From NCBI GenBank assembly GCA_033297205.1, contig MU859273.1, forward strand, positions 1 through 58,233: a DNA stretch of 58,233 nucleotides, in the 5' to 3' direction. The position numbers were made by a program, and so were the translations under genes. Source of the DNA: Pseudoneurospora amorphoporcata. Lineage: Eukaryota; Ascomycota; Sordariomycetes; Sordariales; Sordariaceae. Positions 47,812 to 56,792 of this stretch are shown here, one piece after another; positions within the stretch are counted from its first letter, which is position 1; each line of letters starts with the position of its first letter. The notes under the pieces are model-generated. The model worked only from the letters and a program-made list of their open reading frames with translations, had not been told where the DNA came from and did not search any database.

Positions 47812-48605
47812 ACGACCAACAACGAAATCGGAGTTTATGGGTAGAAAGTTTGGATTGTACATGTACTATTGCTTGCAAGCGAGCTTATCTCTGGACGAAC
47901 GATGACGAGACGGCGCCCCGGATGGGCATAAAACGACTTACACCGGAGGATCGAACATGACTACGTGGGACATGGACAGTCAGGAGAGGACTGAGACCGA
48001 GAGATACCACGATAACTGTACACTATAATCAAAGACAGCTCTCTATCGAACAACCCGAGCGAAGAACATCGAAAGTACCTCATCTGCGGCAAGGACATAT
48101 CATCATGAGGCGACACCTGAGTCACAGTATTTGGCCGACCCATGCATGTCGCTCTTGTACTGCTGCGCCAGTATAATGGTCACTTGGACGAGAGTTGGAA
48201 AAGAGACAGTCGCAAGCTCCAGATTCAGCAGCTTCATGTCGGCTCAGCCATAAGCTCTCGGCTTAACCGGTGTTTAAACCGTGTTCACAACATACGTAGG
48301 CAGGATATGTGAGAATTAAATTCAATGGACTTCCGTAGTCCTTCGTCCAGTGTGCAATGCATTTATTTTTCACACAACTTGGTAGGTATGGATGCTCTAA
48401 CACCGGAACAAGTGTGTCTGTAGACTAGTTAAAGAGGCACACGGGCACCATTGGAAAATCAGGCACCCAACCATCAGGACTCGTAGAGTATACAATCATC
48501 ACCATCCACCTCCATGATGCATTACGCGTTGTTACAAATAAACTGAAGTAATAATTTCACCTTTCCACACCCCTGTTCCATTCTTCCGGTACCTACCTTG
48601 CGTCA
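47812..48605. other. tom7 3' flank
   Basis: A 0.8-kb stretch between the tom7 stop and the MITE. It should hold the tom7 3' UTR. No gene is seen. Confidence 0.45.
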
Positions 48606-48607
48606 TA

Positions 48608-48932
48608 CAGTAATGATTCCTGCTTTTGTAAATAATTCCGGAAGGCCAATTCTTTTGCAAAAGAGGGGGTTTTGCAAAAGGCGGTATCGGTGCACAGATT
48701 AGAAAAGGGCCTTCTGACCATTGAGCGACGGGCTAAAGTCTAAAATAGTGGGTCACTGACCCCCGGTAGACGGGTATAAGTGTTCACGCCTACCAAAATT
48801 AGACCCCTGCTTTTGCAAATCCGGCCTTAAGCGTTTGCAAATTGCAGTTAGCAGTCTTTACCACCAGAGGGAATGCGGGCAGCCCAAATCCTTAGCAAAA
48901 GGGGGGTTTAGCAACTGCAGGGATCATTACTG
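48608..48932. mobile_element. 325-bp TA-flanked MITE, Tc1/mariner type
   Basis: The ends are inverted copies: CAGTAATGATTCCTGC at 48608 and CAGTAATGATCCCTGC reading back from 48932 (15 of 16 identical, with weaker similarity to about 26 bp). Both ends abut TA (48606-48607, 48933-48934). A subterminal motif CCTGCTTTTG-Y-AAAT...CCGG occurs twice as a direct repeat (near 48618 and 48806), and TTTTGCAAAAG-type words recur inside. No coding sequence is present, so it would be mobilised in trans. Confidence 0.78.
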
Positions 48933-49174
48933 TATGCCGTCTCGACCCGCCTGTCCGGGTCAACTGACACTAACATTTTCCACTGAAGACATCAACCGCC
49001 GTTCCGTCCGTCTATAAGCAGCGCCGCCGTCCGCGTCCGCCGTTCTCGCCGTCGATGACACGGCCACCGGCGCACGCAGAGGCCCGAATATACCTAAAAT
49101 ACACACATTACGGGGATCATGTAGCACAACCTAAAATAACCGGATCCGGTGTTTCCCCTTCCTCTCTGCTTCTT

Positions 49175-50267
49175 ATGACCAAATCCAGCGATGCGGGCCT
49201 CTCCCCGGCTCTCGTCGAGACGGTCGCCGGTCTTTCGGCCGGCTCCATGGCCACTTTGATTGTCCATCCGCTTGATATTGTCAAGACTCGGATGCAAAGT
49301 AGGTTGTATCAACTCAACCAACAATTCATGAACAAATAACTAACAAAGAATAACAGTTCACCGAAGTAGCCCAACCAACCCCTCGGCAGCGCTCACCACC
49401 GTCTCCGTCTTCCGGAGTCTAGCGCAAACCGACCGGCCCCTCGCCGCCCTCTACCGCGGCCTTACGCCGAACCTCATCGGCAACGCCACCAGCTGGGCCT
49501 CCTTTTTCTTCTTCAAGTCCCGTTTCGAGCAACTCATCGCTCACCTCAAGGCCCCTCCTTCACCAACCCCTTCAATCTCTTTCTCATCATCCGAAGATGT
49601 AACGACCCAAAGAGAAACCCAAGCCCAAATCAAATCCCACCTCTCCCCCACCGACTTCTTCGCCGCCTCCCTCCTTGCCGGTGCCGCCACGCAAATCATC
49701 ACCAACCCCATCTGGGTTCTCAAGACCCGCATGTTGTCGACCGACCGGGCTGCAGCGGACGCCTACCAGTCCATGTTCTCCGGCGCCGTCCGTTTATTCA
49801 GGTCTGAGGGAATCGTCGGTTTTTATAGGGGGCTAGGCGTGGGCATGCTAGCCGTCAGCCATGGCGCCGTGCAATTCGCTGTTTACGATCCCGCCAGGAG
49901 GATGTATATCGCGAGTAGGGATGCTAAGCGGCGACTGGCGGGCCAGGATGTGGCTCAGGATGGGGAGGATGAGAGGATATCGAACGAGGCGACGATCGTG
50001 CTTTCTACTGTTGCGAAGCTGGTCGCGGGCACGGCGACGTATCCGTTGCAGGTGATGAGGGCGAGGTTGCAGCATCATCTGGCCGACGAGCTATTTGGAA
50101 GGGGTATTGGAGGGGTAATAGTAAAATTGTGGAGGGAGGAAGGATTTAGAGGGTTTTATAGGGGGATGATGCCTGGTGTGGTGAGGGTGTTGCCGGCGAC
50201 GTGGGTGACGTTTTTGGTGTATGAGAATGTCAAGTATTATCTGCCTAAGATGGCGGGTGGTATGTGA
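49175..50267 (+). CDS. flx1: Mitochondrial FAD/folate carrier (Flx1-like, SLC25 family)
   Basis: A six-helix inner-membrane carrier of the SLC25 family, nearest to yeast Flx1 and animal SLC25A32, which move FAD or folates into mitochondria. Exons are 49175-49298 and 49357-50267; phases close to give 344 aa. Three carrier repeats are visible, with signatures HPLDIVKTRMQ (repeat 1), NPIWVLKTRML (repeat 2, the W is typical of the Flx1/folate branch) and YPLQVMRARLQ (repeat 3), and their partners LAALYRGLTPNLIG, VGFYRGLGVGML and RGFYRGMMPGVVR. A Ser/Thr/Pro-rich insert between repeats 1 and 2 (about residues 105-140) is longer than in yeast. An in-frame ATG at 49055 exists, but the start at 49175 fits the family. 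FAD versus folate cannot be decided from sequence alone. Confidence 0.9.
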
Positions 50268-51290
50268 TGGGAACAGGCCGAAAGGGAGGCCCTGGTAGTC
50301 ACGGTTGGTGTGGTCTTTGCTGATGGCCGCGTGTCTCGCGAGGTCGTTGCGTACCATTACCATCATCATCTTGTATTATTGTATGTATACCTAGAAGACT
50401 TGTATGATTGCCCTATAGAATAGAGGAGAAGGCATCCACAACAGAAACAAGGTTGGATATCTGTAAGGTCCGAGTTGAGGTTGGATCGCGGTCACGGTAC
50501 GTGTTGTATGAGCCACTTAGTCTACATCTTCGAACCAGATCTTTGCTTTAAGACACCGTAGCTGGTCATGAGTTTCGCTCGCATGGCCGCAACAGCGTAC
50601 GACGGCGACATCACATACAAATACAGGAAGTTTGTCAAAATCAGAAGTTATCCGCGTGGAAAGCACTTGACAAGTCCGCAGTAGAAGTCTCACTATCGCA
50701 TTGCTGACACAGATCGAGGGGAGTAGGCAGTCCATGTCACAGTGGGATGGCATCATCAAACATTATACGAAGCTATAGCTCGAAGATGCTTGCTGTTCTC
50801 GCCACAATTGTTGGTAGTCTTTGAGTAAGTGAGGCGAGAGAGGTGATGCACCTTCGAGTTTAGGTATCTCTTTTTCTTGTCCCATTCATCTCCCTCCTCA
50901 GTCACCTGGACGCCGAGACACTGCCCGTTGCAGCGTGCTTTCCTACCTACACCTTCAGTACCTGACTAACAACCTTAAGGCGTGTCCGGGTCCGCGTTAT
51001 AGATTTTAAGAAATAAACGTGTTAACGTGCAGGGTCCGCAGCTGCACTCCTGCAACATCAAGGCAGCGTTAAGGTAGGCCAAGACTTTGGCTGCAATATG
51101 GAAAGAGGTACTTAACATCCCTTTCTACCTTTCTTCTTTCCTCCTCTTTCCAATCAGAAGCGTTCTTCGTAGAGTAAACCAATCAGGACTGGGTATTCTG
51201 AGTTGTCGCCTCAACACCATCGCAACTATCACCACTTTCTACTACCTCGAGAAGGGCTCCGAGCCCGTAAAACTCGACGCCGCGGCCACG
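50268..51290. other. Carrier 3' flank and edge of the retroelement region
   Basis: About 1 kb. The right part (from about 51020, starting TGTTAACGTGCAGGG) has the look of repeat sequence and starts with the same ten bases as the insertion at 57974, but the similarity stops there. No gene is supported. Confidence 0.35.
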
Positions 51291-51900
51291 ATGGCGCCCT
51301 TCAGGGACGACATCGTAGCCACCCTACGCAAAGCCAACGAGGAGCTCATCGAGAGACTCCAAGCGCGACTCGAAGTCGCGGAAATCACTATTATAGCCAT
51401 TGACGAAGCTCACAAAGGCCTTAAAACTCCCACATAGAAGAGGGAGGCAGCCCCCTTAAGAGAATAGCTTCACGCCCTCCTCTCCTCTTTCTTTAAAACC
51501 GATACAAGAAAGACCGCCCCTAACTTACCTAACGACGACGGCCCCGGCCCAACCAGCTCCACCCTCCTGGACCAACCAATCTGGGCTAACGGCTAACCGC
51601 CAACGAGCCGAACCGACTCCACCGGCTACGCTATACCCTAAACTAGCCAAACAAGCCTTGTACTCCAACCCCACCCCAGCTACCTAGAAGCCGTCCTACG
51701 CGCCCGCCAAGGGTAACCCAAAACAGACTAAATAGCAAGAGGTCAAATCCAAGAAAAACATCAAAGGGACTAAGACGACCGTCCTTACTCAGGGTAATCA
51801 ACCCGCTGCCCATAGAAATAGCTGTAGGTCTTTCCTTAGGCTTAAGGAAGACGCGAAACTTCAAAAAGCGACACCTGAAGGCATTATCTCATATATTACT
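51291..51900 (+). pseudogene. Gag/ORF1-like retroelement relic B
   Basis: From the ATG at 51291 the frame reads MAPFRDDIVATLRKANEELI and a helical, coiled-coil-like stretch, then continues with TAG/TAA stops where glutamine would fit. Near 51795 the readable frame shifts, giving FLRLKEDAKLQKATPEGI, a pattern I associate with ORF1/Gag-like proteins of fungal retroelements (low confidence). No pol is recognisable in the following kilobase. Confidence 0.45.
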
Positions 51901-51963
51901 AAGGAAGTGAAGTTTTTTCGCCACTAGATTAAACGAGTTTACCCCATTCAATTAGAGTTTTGT

Positions 51964-52530
51964 ATTTGTCATACGAATATTCGACCCTAAGCTTTACTAG
52001 GCTCCTAAGGAGCCGTACGGCTTGGATTTAAGCCTTGCTATACAGTTGGATGCTTTAGGTAACTAGGCCATACTTACCCTCGACGCTTGGCATCAGCCTC
52101 GAGATAGCCGGAAGCCTCCTTAGAGGTGTCCGGAGGCCTCCGGCCGCAACACCCACCTCGGCCGGACTCTTAGCCACCAGTACTGCTTACTCGAACTTCC
52201 CTTGATACCACCGGGCTAGAGAGCTAACTACGGAAGTGCCGAAGACACTGAAAGATTACTATAAGACAATCCTAGTTATTTGTCACACAGACATTTGCCT
52301 ACAGTTTTAGGTTAGGGTTGCTGAGGCTTAGCAGAGCCTTAACGCCTGGTATTAGCCTTATGAATGCCCGGCGGCCGTAGGCCGCGAGACTCAAACTTAC
52401 CTCGGCCGGACTCTTGGCCATTAGCACTGCTTACCCAAACTCCTCCCGACGCTACCGGCTAGCGAGCCAAACCCTGGAAGTGCCGAAGACGCTGATGAGG
52501 CACTATGAGACGATTCTAATCTCAAGACGA
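51964..52530. repeat. Diverged tandem duplication, two units
   Basis: Two adjacent units share long stretches: ATTTGTCAYAC near 51964 and 52276, ACCTCGGCCGGACTCTT at 52155 and 52399, ACTGCTTAC shortly after in both, and GAAGTGCCGAAGAC near 52233 and 52480. The units differ by many transitions and by an indel of about 60 bp. They lie between relic B and the coiled-coil relic. No coding sense is clear. Confidence 0.6.
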
Positions 52531-52890
52531 TCCCAATCTCCCTAGAAGCAACCACAGCCAACCAAATAAGAAGTAAGGCGCACGGATGAAGGACAACGCC
52601 AAAAGGAAGATAGATGAAGGTATTTAGGAAGTTTCACATGTATGATAGATGCCTTGAAGCCTCAAGCGACAAGGCTTGATACGTACTTTAAGAACGTGCC
52701 GATTCCGTTTAGTATAAGAAGGCCTTCAAGCCTAACCTTCCCCTAGAGGTTGAGAAGATTAATAAGGCCTTCGAGACTAAAGAAGTTTATTAGCTGAATT
52801 TGAACTACTATTCCAAGCCTTGATTATAGCCCTTGTCACAGATAAACTTCTTCTCTCTCGAACTACCTAATCTTTACTTAACTTCTTATC

Positions 52891-54239
52891 ATGGCCGCCG
52901 AACGCGACTCTCTGCTGCCCTCTGTTGAGTTAGAATAATCCCTGGTAGTCTACAACGTTAAGAATTTCGACACTATTATGACCAATAATGCTGATATTAC
53001 CAACAGTCACATTCGGGTCCCCAACCCGCTATCTTAGCTAGTTACTCTCTACGAATAAGTCGCCGTCGCCTATAACCAAATCCGTAGAATGGCCGTAGCC
53101 ATTGGCAACAAGCACACCTAGGAACTCACTACTCTTAAGGAACAATACGAGATTTTGAGAAGACACTACAATACCGTTACCTCCTTCTACTCAGCTAGAT
53201 ACGAAGCCTCCTAGACTACCATTGCTCGCCTCGAACAAGAAGTCCAGCAAGCAAGCTCCCGATTCGCCTCCGAAGTCTGGACTGCCATCGCCAGATATGG
53301 GAAAAAGGATACGGAACGCTAGAAAGCCATCGATCAGCTGCAGAAAATCACCTCGCGACATCAGGAAGCCCTCGAGAACCTCGACGAACGGAACGCCCGT
53401 CAACAATCTATCCTAAGGCGAATCGATACCTAGGCAGCCAATAAAGAATCTCAAATCGACGACATCTTTAGTAAGCTCGTTGACCCTAGTCAACTTAATG
53501 TTACGAACTTGAGCGAGTGGCACGGGCCAACCAAGTCACCAGGACACACAGAGGCGGGGCTATATAACTATAGAGGCCAGTAAGACAGAAGACTAGAAGG
53601 CTCACAAGCTAAGAGGGCTCACGTCGTGAGCCAGGCTCACGCGTGAGCCAGGGCCACACGGTGAGCCAGCTCATAAAGTGAGCCAGACTCTCTAAGTGAG
53701 CCAGGACAACATCAAGAGTCTGAGGACACTCGGGTCCCAGTCAATGGCAGAGATATAAGAAGGCACCTAGAGAACCAGCTAGTAAGATAGTTCGACAGTA
53801 GTCAATTGATCTTTATTACCAAGATACGTATAACGCTACCATACTTGTTGTGAACCTTTTGGCTTCACTAAACAGCACTGATAGTCTTTACCTTCAGCTA
53901 TCCTACTTAGGTAGATCAGACTGCCGTTCGTTACACTTAAGGACTTCGAGGCACAAATCGCACAAATCGCTAGCTTCCAACAAAGTACCTAGAAGGCTAT
54001 TTAAGAAGCCTTTATCCGGTCAAGCCAAAAGGCCCCCGACGTCGCGTCAATCCAAAAACTCTTAGAACAACGCGCCGCTACCAAAGCGCTTAGTATATAG
54101 CGATCCTCAGCTTACGATCCTCCTACCAATCCTAGCTTAATTAATAATAATCTCTTCCAAATAACCTAGGCAAGAAGATAAGCTAGACAAGCTCGAATCT
54201 AGTATGAGGCTACCTATACCGACCTTTAAGGAGCTAGTA
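52891..54239 (+). pseudogene. Coiled-coil retroelement ORF (relic A), interrupted by a solo LTR
   Basis: From the ATG at 52891 (MAAERDSLLP) one frame stays readable for about 200 codons with only TAG and TAA stops, each in a place where Gln fits (for example TER-stop-KAIDQLQ). It is rich in Gln, Arg, Glu and Ala with heptad-like spacing (ARLEQEVQQASSRFASEVW, EALENLDERNARQQSILRR), so a long coiled coil is likely. At 53499 it is interrupted by an LTR; skipping the LTR and one copy of its 5-bp duplication restores the same frame (DPSQL then KDFEAQIAQIASFQQ), which continues to 54239 where a second element begins. I do not recognise the family; a structural Gag-like protein is the natural guess. 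Confidence 0.6.
53499..53935. mobile_element. Solo LTR with CTTAA target-site duplication
   Basis: A 437-bp segment starting TGTTACGAAC and ending GTTCGTTACA, so the ends are near-perfect inverted repeats (TG...CA). It is flanked by CTTAA at 53494-53498 and 53936-53940, a 5-bp target duplication. There is no internal domain, so it is a solo LTR left by recombination. The middle has GTGAGCCAG/GGCTCAC repeats, including a perfect palindrome at 53634-53649. The 3' 150 bp matches the LTR at 54240-54704. Confidence 0.85.
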
Positions 54240-54704
54240 TATTACGAACTAATAATTAAGGATACAGGTTAACTAAGCTACTAGTATACAATAGCTACGC
54301 GAAGGCTGGGCAATGTAACTATGGCAGGGGAAGCTCGTGGCCGGTATAGGCTCGCTAGTCGAGCCGGGCTTACTAGTCGAGCCGGGCTTACTAGTCGAGC
54401 CGGGGCTCACCAGTCGAGCCGGGCTCACCAGTCGAGCCAGGCTCACGACAACAGGAGCAAGCCATGGCTATAGTGGTGAGCTGGGCTTACTACGTTACGA
54501 AGAAACATCTAGAGCATGTAGTATAAAGAGACGACTGGAGAACTTAGATTGTTAGATAGTTCGATAGTAGTTAATTGATCTTTATTACCGAGATACGTAT
54601 AACGCTACCATACTTGTTGTGAACTTTTTGGCTTCACCGAACAGTATTGATAGTCTTTACTTTTAGCTATCCTACTTAGGCAGATTAGACTGCCGTTCGT
54701 TATA
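54240..54704 (+). mobile_element. 5' LTR of the Ty3/gypsy element
   Basis: It starts TATTACGAACT and ends TTCGTTATA, the RIP-altered forms of the TGTTACGAACT and TTCGTTACA ends of the solo LTR. The 3' 150 bp aligns with 53780-53935 without gaps. The middle holds about five copies of an 18-20 bp tandem unit (CTAGTCGAGCCGGGCTTA type, 54354-54450). It directly precedes the gag frame. No matching target duplication can be checked, because the element's other end is not seen. Confidence 0.7.
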
Positions 54705-54763
54705 CGTTGACTACTCCCTTTAGCCTATCTCGGATAGTGTACTGAAGGTATCTTCGCTTTACT

Positions 54764-56785
54764 ATATCTTCCTCCGCTGGAACCACCATTCAGGGCGAAC
54801 CTCTAAACGTCACCGCCGTGCATCAACAGCTCAAGGCTATGTAGGACCGCATTAACTAGCTAGAAGCACAGCTCTAGGCCGAGTCCGGACGCCCCGAAGC
54901 GAAGGCGGGAGAAGGAACTTCTCCCAAGGAACGCAAGAGAGTTAAGTTGTCCGCATCCAAGGAGTTTGACGGCTAGCAAGCCGCCCTCGTGGGATTCTTG
55001 ATTTAGATGTAAACCTACTTCGACTTCTACGACGACCAGTTTGCTACTGAATATGAGAAGGTTACCTACGCGGGAACCAGGCTCACGGACAAAGTACTTA
55101 CTTAGTACGAGCCTATCCTTAAGGACTACTACGAAAACGGAGACCAGGCTTCGGACTTCACTAAGAAGGTCTTGAACTCTTATGTCGCCTTTACCGAGGC
55201 ACTCTCTAGGGTTTTTGGAAAAAAGGATGAGACTTGGAGGGCTTAGGAACGCCTAACCTATCTTCGACAAACTAAGTCTGCCTTAGCCTACGCTGCACTT
55301 TTTAAGTAGGATGCGCTTCGTAGCAATATTAACGACGACGGGCTGATGTAACTGTTTTACAACGGCCTCAAGGATAGAGTTAAGGATGAACTCTATAAGG
55401 AGGATCGACCCGATTCCATTGATGCCTATATGGACAAAGCTATCCGTATCGATGACCGCTAGTTTTAGCGAGAGTAAGAAAAGAAAGGTAGGACGTCTAC
55501 TTTCGTTCCTTTTAAGTTTAGCGGCAATAGTAATAATATTAAGAAGAAGCGGACTTGGGGCACACACATTTCTAGAACTACCCACTCTAGACCTATAGAA
55601 ATCGACGTTGTATAAGCTAATTAAAGTAAACGGGACCTCTTTTAGGTTACGTGTTTTAATTGTGGGAAGAAAGGGCACATAAAGAAGGATTGCTGTGTTC
55701 TTAAGCAGTTAAAGTGGAAGAAAGTTGAGGCCGTAGCGGTAGAAGGGGCGAGGGTAGTCGAGATCGCTAGTATCGACTACGACTAGGACGATTTCGAAGA
55801 TGCTATAGACCGAGTTTAAGATTACGACCTCGAAGCACAATGGGACATATCCAACGGGCCTGATCAAGAGGACCCCCAGATTCATCGGGCGCCGACATGG
55901 GAAGAAGTCAGCTGTATCGCGACTGTAGATCGAAAACTCCTTACGATTGTATACGTTATAGGTACCTCCCTATCCATAGCACTACTATCGACGCCTGAGA
56001 CCAAAAGAAGCGACATTTGGGATCTTATCAACCCGTACGGACCCCCCGACAACTCAGCTACTGGTTATTGGATAGACCCCTTGGAAAACTACCGCCGGAA
56101 GAGCCAGGAAAACGAGAAGTGGGACGACTTTTGGGAAAAGCGAGCAGTCGTTATTGAGGGGAAAAGCACTAGGGATTGGGAAGAGCTGCCTAGAACGATA
56201 AGAGCCTACTAGCTAGTTAAAGGAGATACAGTTTAGATGCACCCCCTACACTTCGTATACTATCGGATGCCGTGGTTCTAATACATCACCGATGGGTGCT
56301 ACGAGCATTACGGGAAGAAATGGGACAACCGCTTCTGGCCTACTAGGAGACTGGATACGTATAAACAACTTAAGCTAGTTACCCGCACTTACAGCCGAGG
56401 CAACCCCTAAGATACTATTATTATTGACGAATGGTTCGCGTTCAGCCTACGACCATTCGGAAAACAGGACGAGTGGCTATTCCCTAGGAGACTCGCGGCC
56501 CGACTATTTAACGTATATACTTGCGTGGGATGGGGAGATGCTGACTTTCGTTGGGGATGGTGTTAAACGGCCGACTGTCCTATTTATATAAGATAGAAAG
56601 CTAAGGCTTACGAGACAGAAGTCGACTCGGATAGTAACGCCGAAGAAGAAGCCGTATACGTGGCATGGTTACAGGAATACGATTCGCTGGACGAATCTGA
56701 GCCTGAGGAAGAGGACGCTCTCAACAACCATCGCCAAGAATTGGGAAACGGCTTAGGGCCTTCAGGGAGGCCCGACAGAAACTAA
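54764..56785 (+). pseudogene. gag: RIP-damaged Gag of a Ty3/gypsy element
   Basis: The frame starts at 54764 with ATA, probably a former ATG, and stays readable for 673 codons to the TAA at 56783. About two dozen in-frame stops interrupt it; all are TAG or TAA and none is TGA, and no frameshift is seen. The capsid-type Gag domain covers about codons 65-230 (KEFDG, YFDFYDDQFATEYEKVTYAG, YVAFTEALSRVFG). The CCHC knuckle CFNCGKKGHIKKDC is at 55652-55693 (codons 297-310). It is followed by about 350 codons rich in Trp, Tyr, Asp and Glu, of unknown function, before the frameshift site. The spacing is far larger than in usual Gag proteins. Confidence 0.78.
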
Positions 56786-56792
56786 GTCCTTG
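56743..56792 (+). promoter_or_regulatory. Candidate -1 ribosomal frameshift signal (gag-pol)
   Basis: The heptamer G GGA AAC (56743-56749) sits in the zero (Gag) frame and matches X XXY YYZ. A 6-nt spacer (56750-56755) is followed by the stem GGGCCT (56756-56761), loop TCAGGG and AGGCCC (56768-56773). Loop bases CAGGG (56763-56767) can pair with CCTTG at 56788-56792 (one G-U), giving an H-type pseudoknot. The Pol frame is open between TGA at 56704 and the protease, and the Gag frame ends at TAA 56783, so the site lies in the overlap. Confidence 0.75.

Noticed and set aside
51020..51040. LTR of the same family as the insertion at 57974
   Set aside because: Only the first ten bases (TGTTAACGTG) agree; the sequences diverge at once.
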